Shown here: positions 23,483 through 33,666 of the stretch, piece by piece
Layout of the letters: each line of letters starts with the position of its first letter
Numbering within the stretch: position 1 is the stretch's first letter
NCBI GenBank assembly: GCA_016197155.1
Contig: JACPWF010000004.1
Location: forward strand, 1 to 35,528
Length of the DNA stretch: 35,528 nucleotides
Source: Candidatus Omnitrophota bacterium
GTDB lineage: Bacteria > Omnitrophota > Gorgyraeia > 2-02-FULL-51-18
Direction: 5' to 3'
Program-made: the position numbers and the translations under genes
The notes under the pieces: generated by a model
The model's database searches: none
Seen by the model: the letters and a program-made list of their open reading frames with translations, nothing else
Told to the model about the DNA's origin: nothing

Positions 23483-24280
23483 GTGATCACGGTGCTCGAT
23501 TTTGAAAAACCTATTTTTGAGCTTGAGAAAAAAATCGAAGAGCTGAAGGGCCTGAGCGACGACGGAAATCTCAACCTCCAGTCCGAAGTGGAAAAGCTCG
23601 GGGCGCGCCTGGATCATTTGAAAAAAGAAACCTACGCGCACCTGACCCCCTGGCAGCGCGTCCAGATCGCGCGGCACCCCCGCCGGCCGTACACGCTCGA
23701 CTACATTCAGCTCATCTTTTCGGATTTTGTGGAACTCCACGGCGACCGGACGTTTGCCGATGACAAGGCGCTCGTCGGCGGGTTCGCGAAACTGGACGGC
23801 GAATCTCTTTTAATCCTGGGCCACCAGAAAGGCCGTGACGCGAAAGAAAATATCATGCGCAATTTCGGCAGTGCCCATCCGGAAGGTTACCGAAAAGCGC
23901 TCCGGCTCATGAAATTGGCCGAAAAATTTAACCGGCCGATCGTCGTGTTCGTCGACACGCCGGGCGCCTATCCCGGCGTCGGCGCCGAGGAGCGCGGCCA
24001 GGCGTACACGATCGCCTGCAACATCCGCGACATGGCGAGGATCCGCGTGCCGATCCTCGTTTTTGTGATCGGAGAAGGCGGTTCGGGCGGGGCCCTCGGC
24101 ATCGGCGTCGGCGACCGCGTCATCATGCTCGACAACGCGTACTACTCGGTGATCACGCCCGAGGGCTGCTCGTCGATCTTGTGGCGCACGGCCGATCACG
24201 CGCCGCGCGCGGCCGAGATCCTCAAGCTCACGGCGGCCGACCTGCTGCAAAAGGCACTTGAAAGAAATTCAGGTTCTTGA
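23483..24280 (+). CDS. accA: Acetyl-CoA carboxylase carboxyltransferase subunit alpha, C-terminally truncated/frameshifted
   Basis: [83 protein letters not shown]-terminal residues [34 protein letters not shown] continue in another frame to 24359. Confidence 0.9.
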   Translation: MITVLDFEKPIFELEKKIEELKGLSDDGNLNLQSEVEKLGARLDHLKKETYAHLTPWQRVQIARHPRRPYTLDYIQLIFSDFVELHGDRTFADDKALVGGFAKLDGESLLILGHQKGRDAKENIMRNFGSAHPEGYRKALRLMKLAEKFNRPIVVFVDTPGAYPGVGAEERGQAYTIACNIRDMARIRVPILVFVIGEGGSGGALGIGVGDRVIMLDNAYYSVITPEGCSSILWRTADHAPRAAEILKLTAADLLQKALERNSGS

Positions 24281-24342
24281 CAAAGAAGGTCTTGTTGCCC
24301 AACGGTACGAAAAGTTCAGGCGCATGGGCGCTTTTGAGCGGC

Positions 24343-26109
24343 ATGAAAAAAAAGAATAAAATCCTGATCCTGATCGATGAGCCGAGGCTGAGGGCTTCCC
24401 TCGCCAAGGAGCTGGAGGCGCTCCACCACACGGTGGTCTCCCGCGGGGACGACAACGTCCTTTCCGAAGTTTTCGATGAGGTGCCCCATCTCATCGTCGT
24501 CGACGAGGATTACAAAAATAAGGACGGGCGGAACATCGCGCTCGGCATCAAAGAAGACCTCGTTTTAAAATACATCCCGATCATTTTGCTGGTGGGCCGC
24601 GAAGAACCGCCCGGGGAAGGCGCGGGCGCCCGGATCGATTTTCATTTCGTGAAGGGAAAGAGCGCCGAGGAATTTCGCTTCTACGTGCGGGAGGCGCTCA
24701 CCAAAAGCGCCCATGAGCTGGATCTCAATCCCCTGACCCGCCTGCCGGGGACGCGGTCGAGCGTGCTCCGGATCGACCGCGCGATCCATTCGAAAAAATT
24801 GTTCGCGGTTTGCTGTATCGACCTTTCGGACCTGTCGGCTTTCAACAGCGCCTACGGGGACGCGCGCGGGGACGCGATCATCCGGCGCCTCGGGGAGATC
24901 GCGCAGGAGGTTTTAAAAAAAGAGGGCGGTGGAGAGGATTTTTTGGGGCATTTGGGCGGCGATGATTTGATCGTGTTGACCCAGCCGGAGGCGGCGGTGC
25001 CCATTTCGCAGGCCGTGATCGAGCGTTTTGACGCGGCGATCCCCGATTTTTATGACCCGCAGGACCGCGAGCGGGGCTACCTCGTCCAGCGGGACAAGGC
25101 GGGCCATCTGGCCCACTACCCGATCATGAACGTGCGGATCGCGATCGTGCACAACGACACGATCCCGCTCACGGCGATGACGGAAATCACGCGGATCGCC
25201 GGGGAGCTCAAGCGCTACATGAAGACCCTGCCGGGCAGTTGTTACGTCAAGTACCGCCGGACAAACCCGGCGCCTCACAAACAGCCCGCCGAGAATTTGT
25301 CCCTGGAGGTTCACTTCCCGACCAAGATGAAAAGCGTCACCATTGCCCAACCCCGGCCGGAAACGGATAAATACTCGGAGCTTTTCAGCGCGATCCTTCG
25401 CGGAAAGAAGATCCAAACGGTCTACCAGCCGATCGTGGAACTGTCGACCCGGCAGATCATCGGCTACGAGGCCTTGACCCGGGGAGTCACGGAGCCGCCG
25501 CTGAACGACGCGACGCTCCTTTTCAGCGTGGCGCGCGAATCCGGCCGCGTGAAAGAGCTGGATAAACTGTGCGTGGACTACGCGCTCTTGAACGGCCAAT
25601 CCCTGCCCGCCGAGAAAAAGCTGTTTTTAAATTTGAATCACGAGACGCTGATCGACTCGGGTTTGATGAAAAATCTTTTTTCCGAAAAAGGGGGCATCGG
25701 GTTTAAAAACCTCGTGATCGAAGTGACCGAGCAGAGCATTTTGCGTTCCTTCGACAAGATGCGAAACGCGCTCGCGGAGCTGAAGGCCCAGGGGCTTTCG
25801 GTGGCCATCGATGACGTGGGGGGAGGCGCGGTTTCCCTGCGCGACGTGGCCATTTTGAAGCCGGATTACATCAAGTTTGACCGCACCCTCATCCGGGAAA
25901 TTGACACCAGCCCCACCAAACAGCAGATCGTGCTTTCCATGATCCTCTTTGCCAACGGCATTGAGGCCATGACCACCGCCGAGGGCATCGAGACCCGCGA
26001 GGAATACGAGACCGTGCTCCATTGCGGCATTCACCTGGGACAGGGCTATTATTTCGCCCGGCCCTCGGGCGAGTTCGCGAAGGCCGTTTCCCACGCCCAC
26101 CAGAAGTAA
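24343..26109 (+). CDS. Response-regulator-like + degenerate GGDEF + EAL domain protein
   Basis: ILILIDEPRLRASLAKELEALHHTVV; GHLGGDDLIVL (degenerate GGDEF); EAL part YQPIVELSTRQIIGYEALTRG, NLNHETL, VIEVTEQSI, AIDDVGGG, DYIKFDRTLI, AEGIET, QGYYFARP. Confidence 0.88.
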   Translation: MKKKNKILILIDEPRLRASLAKELEALHHTVVSRGDDNVLSEVFDEVPHLIVVDEDYKNKDGRNIALGIKEDLVLKYIPIILLVGREEPPGEGAGARIDFHFVKGKSAEEFRFYVREALTKSAHELDLNPLTRLPGTRSSVLRIDRAIHSKKLFAVCCIDLSDLSAFNSAYGDARGDAIIRRLGEIAQEVLKKEGGGEDFLGHLGGDDLIVLTQPEAAVPISQAVIERFDAAIPDFYDPQDRERGYLVQRDKAGHLAHYPIMNVRIAIVHNDTIPLTAMTEITRIAGELKRYMKTLPGSCYVKYRRTNPAPHKQPAENLSLEVHFPTKMKSVTIAQPRPETDKYSELFSAILRGKKIQTVYQPIVELSTRQIIGYEALTRGVTEPPLNDATLLFSVARESGRVKELDKLCVDYALLNGQSLPAEKKLFLNLNHETLIDSGLMKNLFSEKGGIGFKNLVIEVTEQSILRSFDKMRNALAELKAQGLSVAIDDVGGGAVSLRDVAILKPDYIKFDRTLIREIDTSPTKQQIVLSMILFANGIEAMTTAEGIETREEYETVLHCGIHLGQGYYFARPSGEFAKAVSHAHQK

Positions 26110-26125
26110 ATTTTTTTATTTCGAT

Positions 26126-26154
26126 TTGTAATTTGAAAATTCATCATGTATACT
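26126..26154 (+). promoter_or_regulatory. Predicted promoter for the ComFB-like gene
   Basis: TTGTAA (26126-26131), 17 nt, TATACT (26149-26154). Confidence 0.4.
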
Positions 26155-26177
26155 ACCTCTCGAAAAAGGAAAAAGCG

Positions 26178-26471
26178 ATGGCCCTCACGGAAAAAAACCA
26201 AAAATCGGCACCCCTCGTGAACTACATGGAACAGTTGGCGGGGAATGTGTTGAGCCGGCTCATCCTCGAATACAAAGACGCCGATTTTTCCCGGGGCGCG
26301 GTCGAGGACATCAAGGCCCTGGCCTTGAACCGCCTGTGGCCGATGTACACCACGACCCCGCGCGGACGGGATTTCCTGAAGAAAATAGTCGACGAAGACC
26401 GGGTGGAGAAGGACGTCGCCCGCGAGCTTCGCGCCGCCATTGACATCGTCCGCTCGAATCCCCGAAGATAA
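26178..26471 (+). CDS. ComFB family (late competence development protein-like)
   Basis: VNYMEQLAGNVLSRLILEYKDADFSRGAVEDIKALALNRLWPMYTTTPRG matches the ComFB pattern (NYME...L..DI.ALALNRL.P.Y). Confidence 0.75.
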   Translation: MALTEKNQKSAPLVNYMEQLAGNVLSRLILEYKDADFSRGAVEDIKALALNRLWPMYTTTPRGRDFLKKIVDEDRVEKDVARELRAAIDIVRSNPRR

Positions 26472-29400
26472 ATTTCTCCTCGTTTCACCTCCCGGAACGG
26501 GCAAGACCACCCACTGCATCGAGCTTTTTAAGAATGAAATTTTAAAAACCAGGGGCGGCATCGAGAGCCGCTCTTTTTTTGTCCTGCCCAGCCGCGAACA
26601 CGCCGACCGCATCCAGAATCTTGTCTTAAAAAAGGACCTGACAGGCCTTTTCAATGTGCATATTTTGACGATCAATGACCTGGCGGCAAAACTGTTGGGG
26701 GTCTCGGGCAAGCCGCGGCCGACGGGGCCCCTGCGCGCGGCGATCGTGAAAAAAATTCTTGAGGACATCGGCCAGGAAAAGGGGCTCGAATATTTTGAGC
26801 CGGTGAAGGCGCTTCGCGGTTTTCATGAACTCCTGGTCGACGCGATACGCGAATTTAAAACGAGCCTTTTGAGCGTCCGGGAGTTCGAGCGCCTTTCTCA
26901 GGGGCTCCTGAAAGACGCGGTTTTCCGGTCGAAGTTCAGGGACTTCAGTTTAATTTTAAAAAATTATTCAAAAGAGCTGGAAAGATTGGGGCTTGAGGAG
27001 CCCGAGGAGGCCATCGGGTCGCTTCTTTCCAGGGAACCGGCCGGCCGGTTGGCGGACCTGGTGATCTTTGACGGTTTTTATGATTTCACGAGAGCCCAGA
27101 GGCGGCTCATCGAAGCCCTGTGCCGCGTGTCCAAACGGACGGTGGTGACGCTCACCCTGCCGCCGGAAAAATCCGAGCGGCCCGCGCTTTTCGCCTACCC
27201 GCGCCGGACGCAGATCTTTCTCGAATCGATCGGGTTTAAGCCGCACGGGGATTTTTCCCAAAATCACCGGACGGCCGACCGGGCGCTCACGCATCTGGAA
27301 AAGAATATTTTTTCCGACGCGCCGCAGGCGCATGCCGGTCCGCAGGATTCGGTCGCGGTGTTCGAGGCGCCGAGTGTCCGTCTCGAGATCGAGATGATCG
27401 CGCGCGAGATCAAGAGGCTTTACCGCGAAAACCAGATCCACTTCAGCGACATCTGCGTCATTCTTCGAAAAATTGCCGGCACCGAAGGCCTGATCCGGTC
27501 CGTATTTTCGGATTTTGAAATTCCCCTTCACATTCACGAGAGAAAAAAACTCGCCGCGCACGGCCTGGCGGCGACCCTGCACCGGTTTCTCAATTTGGCT
27601 CAGGAGGACTGGCGCCGGGAGGACGTGTTTTTCGTTTTGAAATCGAGCTATCTGGCGCCGCGCGTGAATTTCAGCGACGTGCTGGCGCTCGAATCGGCGG
27701 CGTCCTCGGGCGAAAATATTCCCGAGGGAAGGGCGGCCTGGCGGAGGCTTCTGGCGGACCCGCGGGTTTTGGCCGGGCAGAAGGAGCCGCTCAAAATGCT
27801 TTTGGATCTGGAGAGCCGTCTTTTGGGAGCGGCGGGCGTGCGGGAGTTCGCGCGCGCGATTTTCGGATGGTTCGACACGCTCGGCGTGGGGCCCGAGGAC
27901 GCGGAGGCGCTTCACTCGCTCGGGAATATTCTGAAAGGCGCGGCCCTTTATTATGAAGGATCGGAAAAGAGGGCCTTTCAGGCGTCCGCGTTCGCCCGCG
28001 AACTGCAGTCGTCGATCGAGAGCGCCCTTTTTTCGTCCAAAGTTTACGGCAAAAACCGCGTGCAGGTTTACGACGCGGTGATGGCCCTTCCCAAAGAATA
28101 CAAAGTGGTTTTTTTGGCCGGGCTTCTCGAAAAGACGTTTCCCCAGGCCGTGACCGAGGACCCGATCTTTAAAGACGCGGAGCGGCGGCTTCTCAATCGG
28201 GAGGGGGTCGTGCTCGAGGAGCGCCTCTGGCGCGTCGAGGGGGAGCGTTATTTTTTCTACATGGCCGCCAGCCGCGCGAAAGAGAAATTAATTTTGACCT
28301 ACCCGACCCACGACGCCGAAGACAGGCCGACCCTGCCTTCTTTTTTTATCGAGGAAGTCCAAAAATGCTTCGCCGCCGTTTCCCGGAAGACAAAAGGGCC
28401 CGGCGGCATTCTGCCGGAGGCCGGGGAATGGGAAACCGCCGGCGAGGTCACGCGGGGGTTAGCGCAGATTTTATTTGAACGAAGAAACGGCGCGCCGCGC
28501 GTTTCGGATTTTTCCGGTTGGGCGCCCACTATCCGCCGGTGGCGCCGCGAAACGTCTTTCCGGGAAATCGTGGAGGCGGGCCGGCGCGGCGAAGAGGCCG
28601 CGATCCGCGATCCGCGCATCCGGGAAATTTTGAAAAAAAAGGAGGAGACCTTCAGCGCGACAAAACTGGAGACATTCGTCACCTGCCCGTTCAAGTATTT
28701 TGCCGGGCGCGTGCTCGATCTCAACGAACCGATCGAGGGCCGCGAAAATCTCGAGATGGGGAGCCTCCTCCATGAGACCCTCGAGGCGTTTTACAAGGAA
28801 CTGGACGCCCGCGATCGCGCGAACCCGGCCTTTTGGGAAAAGGAATCCGAAATCGGCGGGCGGCTTCAAAAAAAATTGGAAGGCCTCATGGCCGAGAGCG
28901 CCTTTCGGAATGAACCGCTTTACCGCCGCAGGCTTTACGCGGAGAAAATGAAAGGGATCCTCTCGCTTTTTGTGAAACGGGAGAGAGAACTTTTGGCCGC
29001 GCGCGGTTTTTTGCCCTCCTATTTTGAATGGGAATTCGGTTTGGGCGGCAAGACCCCGCCGCTTATCCTGGACGGGATCCGCATCGGCGGCAAGATCGAC
29101 CGCATCGATGTGTCGCCCGACGGCCGCGGGGCGCTCGTCATTGACTACAAAAAATCCAAAAGGCCGGAAACCTTGAAGAAAAAATTGGCCAAAGGCCTCG
29201 AGCTCCAGCTTCCGATCTACATCCTGGCGGCGAGGAAACTCCTGGGTCTGGACGTCATGGGCGGGGAACTCCGGTTTTTGCAAACCGGAACGGAAGAGGC
29301 GATTCTTCGCGAGAAAGGCCCCGCGGACGAATTTGAAAAAATCCTGACGGATACCGAAGGCGCCATCCGCGGCGCCGTCGCCCGCCTGAAAGACGCCGAT

Positions 29401-29487
29401 ATCGCGGTGCGGTCCAAGACCTGTCAACACTGCCCGTACGACGCGGTGTGCCGGTTTGAGACCTGGAGACTCGTGTATGGGGCCTGA
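26440..29487 (+). CDS. AddB-like PD-(D/E)XK helicase/exonuclease subunit with Fe-S cysteine motif
   Basis: Walker A LVSPPGTGKTTH; FYDFTRAQRRLIEAL; CPFKYFAGRVLDLNEP; GGKIDRIDVSPDGRGALVIDYKKSK; QLPIYILAARKL; CQHCPYDAVCRF. Confidence 0.85.
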   Translation: MTSSARIPEDKFLLVSPPGTGKTTHCIELFKNEILKTRGGIESRSFFVLPSREHADRIQNLVLKKDLTGLFNVHILTINDLAAKLLGVSGKPRPTGPLRAAIVKKILEDIGQEKGLEYFEPVKALRGFHELLVDAIREFKTSLLSVREFERLSQGLLKDAVFRSKFRDFSLILKNYSKELERLGLEEPEEAIGSLLSREPAGRLADLVIFDGFYDFTRAQRRLIEALCRVSKRTVVTLTLPPEKSERPALFAYPRRTQIFLESIGFKPHGDFSQNHRTADRALTHLEKNIFSDAPQAHAGPQDSVAVFEAPSVRLEIEMIAREIKRLYRENQIHFSDICVILRKIAGTEGLIRSVFSDFEIPLHIHERKKLAAHGLAATLHRFLNLAQEDWRREDVFFVLKSSYLAPRVNFSDVLALESAASSGENIPEGRAAWRRLLADPRVLAGQKEPLKMLLDLESRLLGAAGVREFARAIFGWFDTLGVGPEDAEALHSLGNILKGAALYYEGSEKRAFQASAFARELQSSIESALFSSKVYGKNRVQVYDAVMALPKEYKVVFLAGLLEKTFPQAVTEDPIFKDAERRLLNREGVVLEERLWRVEGERYFFYMAASRAKEKLILTYPTHDAEDRPTLPSFFIEEVQKCFAAVSRKTKGPGGILPEAGEWETAGEVTRGLAQILFERRNGAPRVSDFSGWAPTIRRWRRETSFREIVEAGRRGEEAAIRDPRIREILKKKEETFSATKLETFVTCPFKYFAGRVLDLNEPIEGRENLEMGSLLHETLEAFYKELDARDRANPAFWEKESEIGGRLQKKLEGLMAESAFRNEPLYRRRLYAEKMKGILSLFVKRERELLAARGFLPSYFEWEFGLGGKTPPLILDGIRIGGKIDRIDVSPDGRGALVIDYKKSKRPETLKKKLAKGLELQLPIYILAARKLLGLDVMGGELRFLQTGTEEAILREKGPADEFEKILTDTEGAIRGAVARLKDADIAVRSKTCQHCPYDAVCRFETWRLVYGA

Positions 29488-32400
29488 ATTCACCGCCGCT
29501 CAGAAAGAGGCGATCGAGACGTTCGACCGGAATGTCTTTGTGTTCGCCTCGGCGGGATCCGGAAAGACGACACTGCTCGTCGAGCGGTTCATTCATGCCG
29601 TGACGAGGAAAAGCATCGACCCGCAGAAAATTTTGGCCATCACGTTCACGGAAAAGGCCGCGAGCGAAATGAAGCGGCGGCTCGTGCGGGAATGCGACCA
29701 GAGGGGCCTCGTGGATTCGAGGCGCCGGCTTGAAAACGCGCCGATCGGCACGATCCACGGTTTTTGCGCGAGGCTTTTGAGGGAAAATCCGGTGGAAAGC
29801 GCCCTCGACCCCTTTTTTCAGATCCTGGGAGAGGGCGAGGCGGAGATCCTTTTTTCGAAGACGCTGGACCGGCTCTTTGAAGAAGAGGCGGACAATGCCG
29901 CCACTCTGCGGCTTCTGGCCGATTTCGGCGAAGAGGCCGTCCGGAAGGCGCTTAAAAATTTTTACGACCAGTCGCGGGCGCTCGGGGAGGAAGGACTTTT
30001 CCGCCGCGAGGATTTCGCCGCCGAGAAAAAAGCGCTTGAAAAAAAATTGGCGGCCGATTTAAAAAATTTGTCCGATAAAATGAACGAGAAGGATGCGACC
30101 GAGCCGCAGAGGCGCGCGCGGGAGTCGCTCATGCGTCTGGCCGGTCTTTTGAAGGATTCCATTAAAGAAAAAGATCCGTGGAATTTTCTGAACGCGGTCC
30201 TGGACGAGAAAAAAAACCTTTCGAAGAGGACAAAATTTAAAGACGGGATCGGGCTTCTGCACGAACAAATCGACGCGCGGGTGCGTTTTGAAATCCAGGA
30301 CCTGGCGCGGCCCGTGAAGACGGAGTTTGCCCGGCTCTTCGGGCGTTTCAAAAGCGCGTACGAAAAGGAAAAGACGCGCCTGGCCGTTTATGATTTTGAG
30401 GACCTCCTCGTTTTGACTCACCGGCTTTTGTCGGGCGATTCGCCGGCTCAAAAAACGCTGCGCGCGCGGACTCAAAATTTCTTTGCCTCCGTCATGGTCG
30501 ACGAGGTCCAGGACACGAGCCCCCTTCAGGCGCGGATCGTGGACCTTTTGGTCAACGGCCGTAACCTCTTCGCGGTCGGCGACGTCCAACAAGCCATCTA
30601 CGGCTTTCGTCACGCGGACCCCGAAGTGTTTCGAAATTTGGGCAGGCAGGCCGGCGCGGGCGCGAGAAACATCGTGTTGAGCGACAATTACCGGTCGAGG
30701 CCCGAGATCCTGGAATTTGTGAACGGCGTCTGCCGGAACATGACGCCGGGCGCGGATTTTACGCCGCTTCGGGCGATGCGGGCCTTTCCGGACCCCGCGC
30801 CGGGTGCGGTGGAACTTTTTTACGTTTCGAGAAAAAAAGAGGAGACGCTCGACCAGGCGCGCGTGAGGGAGGCGCGCGGCGTGGCCGCGCGGATCCGGGA
30901 GCTCGCGGCGTCCGGCTCTGCCGAATACCGCGACATCGCGATCCTTCTCAAGGCGACGACCTCGTCCTATCTCTTTGAGAAAGAGCTCGAGGATCTGGCC
31001 ATTCCTTTTTTCGTGGTGAAGGGGAGCGGTTTCTATGAGAAGCCGGAGGTGAAGGATTTCATTCATCTTTTCAAATTGATCGAAAACCCCGGCGGGGATA
31101 TTTCACTCGCGGCCGTTTTGCGCTCGGGGCTTGTGGGATTATCCGACGACGCGCTTTTTTGGCTGGCGCGCCGCGCGAAGGCAAAAGACAGCCGGAGGCC
31201 TTTGGCGTCGGCGCTGGCGTCGATTGAAGCCATTCCGGAGCTCGACGAAACCGACCGGAAAAAACTGGCCGCCTTCCGCGATTTTCTGGCGGATCTGAGG
31301 GCGAACCGGAATCATTTAAACGTTTCGGAGATCCTTCACGCCGCGCTCGCCCGGACCGGTTACGAGGCCAAGGCTCTCACGCATCCCGAGGGCCGGCAGA
31401 AATTGGCGAATGTGCGAAAACTCGAAACGCTCGCGCGAACTTTGGAGGCCAAAGGCATTTTCGGCCCGCCGGATTTTATTTCCTTCGTGAAAAACGCCTC
31501 GAACCGCGAGGAGCTCGAGCCCGAGGCGAGGATCCGCGCCGAGAACGCCGTCACGATCCTCACGATCCACGCGGCCAAGGGGCTCGAGTTTCCCTGTGTG
31601 ATCGTGGCCGACCTGGGCGGCCAGGGCCACCGCGACGGCGGGGACCCGTTTGCCGCCGACCGGAAGGCGGGACTCGGCGTGAAACTAAAAAATCCGCGGA
31701 CGCAAAAATGGATGTCCGATGAAACCTTCGCGCGCCTGGGCCTGGCCAAAAAGAAAAAAGGGGAAGAGGAAGAGGACAGGCTTTTTTACGTCGCGATGAC
31801 GCGCGCGAAGGAACGCCTGATCCTCTCGGGGGTCGTGGCGGATTCGGATGGGGACGGCGACGATCCCGGCAGACGGCCGTCGTGGATGGGGCGTTTGGCG
31901 CGCGCGATTGGACCGAACCCGGCAGGGGTCAAAATTTTACGGGCTGAAGAACCGGAGAAAGTCCCCGCGCCCCGGAGCGTATCGCTTGCGGATGAGCCCT
32001 TCTTCACCGAACTGTTAAAGGAAGACGGCGGCGCGCGCGGCGCCGAGAGGCTTTCCGATTTGGAGGCGAAGCTACGCTTTCCCATCAGGGCTTACGACCG
32101 CGTGCAGGACCTCACCGTGACGGATTTACTGGAGGGGAAACTTTCGCGCGAGGAACCGCGGCTCGAGCTCACCGAAGATGAGGATCAAATCGCGCCGGCT
32201 GAATTCGGGACCCTCTTTCACCGTCTCATGGAACAGGCGGTTTTGAAAAGGCCGCGTTCGTTTGCGCGCTGGCCGTTTTTCACGGCCCTCACGCGGGGTT
32301 TGAGCGCCGCCGAAAAAATAAAAATGAGACAAGCCCTTTCGAAATTTTGGGAAGGCCGGTGGGGTGTTCTCGTTCGAAACGCCCGGCGCGTTTATCCGGA

Positions 32401-32737
32401 ACTGCCTTTCATTTACCGGACGCGGCTGGGGTTGTTGAAGGGTCAGATCGATCTGGTGTTTGAAACCGAAAAAGGGGAGTGGGTGATTTTGGATTATAAA
32501 ACAAACTGGATCACGTCGGCGCAGAAAGAGGCCGTCGCCGAAAGTTACCGGCTCCAGATTTCTTCGTACGCGTTTGTGTTCAGGGAACTTTACGGAGAGG
32601 CGCCCAAGATGGGCGTGCTTTATTTTTCGGCGATCGACGAGGCGAAGACGATCGACTACGCGGAAGGGGATTTTGCGGCTTTGGAAAAGGAACTTTCCGG
32701 CGCGTTCGAAAAAACCGTCCGGGAATTGCCCACTTGA
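29477..32737 (+). CDS. AddA-like UvrD/Rep-family helicase with C-terminal nuclease domain
   Basis: FTAAQKEAIETFDRNVFVFASAGSGKTTLLVERF; ILAITFTEKAASEMKRRL; VMVDEVQDTSPLQARIVD; VGDVQQAIYGFRHADPEVF; TILTIHAAKGLEFPCVIVADL; LFYVAMTRAKERLILSG; LKGQIDLVFETEKGEWVILDYKTNW. Confidence 0.92.
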   Translation: MGPEFTAAQKEAIETFDRNVFVFASAGSGKTTLLVERFIHAVTRKSIDPQKILAITFTEKAASEMKRRLVRECDQRGLVDSRRRLENAPIGTIHGFCARLLRENPVESALDPFFQILGEGEAEILFSKTLDRLFEEEADNAATLRLLADFGEEAVRKALKNFYDQSRALGEEGLFRREDFAAEKKALEKKLAADLKNLSDKMNEKDATEPQRRARESLMRLAGLLKDSIKEKDPWNFLNAVLDEKKNLSKRTKFKDGIGLLHEQIDARVRFEIQDLARPVKTEFARLFGRFKSAYEKEKTRLAVYDFEDLLVLTHRLLSGDSPAQKTLRARTQNFFASVMVDEVQDTSPLQARIVDLLVNGRNLFAVGDVQQAIYGFRHADPEVFRNLGRQAGAGARNIVLSDNYRSRPEILEFVNGVCRNMTPGADFTPLRAMRAFPDPAPGAVELFYVSRKKEETLDQARVREARGVAARIRELAASGSAEYRDIAILLKATTSSYLFEKELEDLAIPFFVVKGSGFYEKPEVKDFIHLFKLIENPGGDISLAAVLRSGLVGLSDDALFWLARRAKAKDSRRPLASALASIEAIPELDETDRKKLAAFRDFLADLRANRNHLNVSEILHAALARTGYEAKALTHPEGRQKLANVRKLETLARTLEAKGIFGPPDFISFVKNASNREELEPEARIRAENAVTILTIHAAKGLEFPCVIVADLGGQGHRDGGDPFAADRKAGLGVKLKNPRTQKWMSDETFARLGLAKKKKGEEEEDRLFYVAMTRAKERLILSGVVADSDGDGDDPGRRPSWMGRLARAIGPNPAGVKILRAEEPEKVPAPRSVSLADEPFFTELLKEDGGARGAERLSDLEAKLRFPIRAYDRVQDLTVTDLLEGKLSREEPRLELTEDEDQIAPAEFGTLFHRLMEQAVLKRPRSFARWPFFTALTRGLSAAEKIKMRQALSKFWEGRWGVLVRNARRVYPELPFIYRTRLGLLKGQIDLVFETEKGEWVILDYKTNWITSAQKEAVAESYRLQISSYAFVFRELYGEAPKMGVLYFSAIDEAKTIDYAEGDFAALEKELSGAFEKTVRELPT

Positions 32738-32771
32738 TTTTTAATTTTTATTCTGCAAGAATGAATTAAAA

Positions 32772-33518
32772 ATGCTCCCGCGCCTCTTCATTCGCCTCTT
32801 CATCGCCGTATTCATGGCCACGCTCGGCGCGTTTCTCGCGGTCAGTTTCAAAAAAATAAGCCACCGGAGCCTTTGCATTCTCATCTCCTTCGCCGCCGGG
32901 GCGCTTTTGGCGGTGTCGCTCTTCGATATTTTTCCCGAGACCGTGGAGATCGTGGGGTTTTTGCCGGCGATTTTCAGTTTTCTCTCCGGGTACCTCGTTT
33001 TCTTTTTCATCACGCGCTTTGTGTTTCACATCTGTCCGGCCTGCGCGGCCACGCACACGGAGGTCAACTTCAAGGCCGTGACCCTCGCGATGGTCGTGGC
33101 GCTGTCGGTGCACAGCTTCATGGATGGCCTGGCCATTTACAGCGGCTACGTGGCGACGTCGAAGATCGGGCTTCTCATTTTTCTGGCTGTGGCCTATCAC
33201 AAACTCCCCGAGGGCATGGCGCTGGCCCTGGTGTCGCGCGGTTCGGGCGCCGGCCGCGCGCGGTCGTTTTTTTTAAGTTTTTCCATTGAATCCCTAACGA
33301 CCTTCGCCGGCGGCGTGGCGGGGCTTGTGGCGCTTTTGCCCGGCGCCTCACGCTGGGTGGGGTACGTGCTGGGGCACGTGGGAGGGGGGTTTGTGTTTCT
33401 TGTGGTTCACGCGCTTTTGAGCGAGGTCATTAAACACCACCCGCGTTCCACGCTCCTGGCGGCCTTTTTGGGGGCGGTGTCCATCAGCCTCGTCGGAGTC
33501 TTTTTCGGGGGATTTTAG
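32772..33518 (+). CDS. ZIP family metal transporter
   Basis: 8-TM pattern with HSFMDGLAIYSGY and HKLPEGMALALV metal-site motifs. Confidence 0.88.
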   Translation: MLPRLFIRLFIAVFMATLGAFLAVSFKKISHRSLCILISFAAGALLAVSLFDIFPETVEIVGFLPAIFSFLSGYLVFFFITRFVFHICPACAATHTEVNFKAVTLAMVVALSVHSFMDGLAIYSGYVATSKIGLLIFLAVAYHKLPEGMALALVSRGSGAGRARSFFLSFSIESLTTFAGGVAGLVALLPGASRWVGYVLGHVGGGFVFLVVHALLSEVIKHHPRSTLLAAFLGAVSISLVGVFFGGF

Positions 33519-33535
33519 CCCCCGATTCCCCGTTT

Positions 33536-33564
33536 TTGAATTATCCCAACCCTTGTGTTATAGT
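33536..33564 (+). promoter_or_regulatory. Predicted promoter of the tRNA-Ala/tRNA-Leu/leuS unit
   Basis: TTGAAT (33536-33541), 17 nt, TATAGT (33559-33564). Confidence 0.6.
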
Positions 33565-33583
33565 GAACGCTTCGCAATTTTTA

Positions 33584-33656
33584 GGGCCTGTAGCTCAGCT
33601 GGTAGAGCGCCTCAATGGCATTGAGGAGGCCAGCGGTTCGATCCCGCTCAGGTCCA
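33584..33656 (+). tRNA. tRNA-Ala (GGC)
   Basis: gggcctgtagctcagctggtagagcgcctcaatGGCattgaggaggccagcggttcgatcccgctcaggtcca: full cloverleaf, anticodon GGC, CCA not encoded. Confidence 0.95.
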
Positions 33657-33666
33657 TTCACTCACT

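Noticed and set aside
26440-32737. AddB/AddA-like pair considered as a possible novel defence system
   Set aside because: Domain content and order (AddB-like Fe-S nuclease, AddA-like UvrD helicase-nuclease) fit an ordinary AddAB recombination-repair complex among housekeeping genes.
33505-33540. Hairpin TCGGGGG-attttag-CCCCCGA at the end of the ZIP gene as a terminator
   Set aside because: 7-bp arms overlap the stop codon and the T-run is displaced; not strong enough to call.
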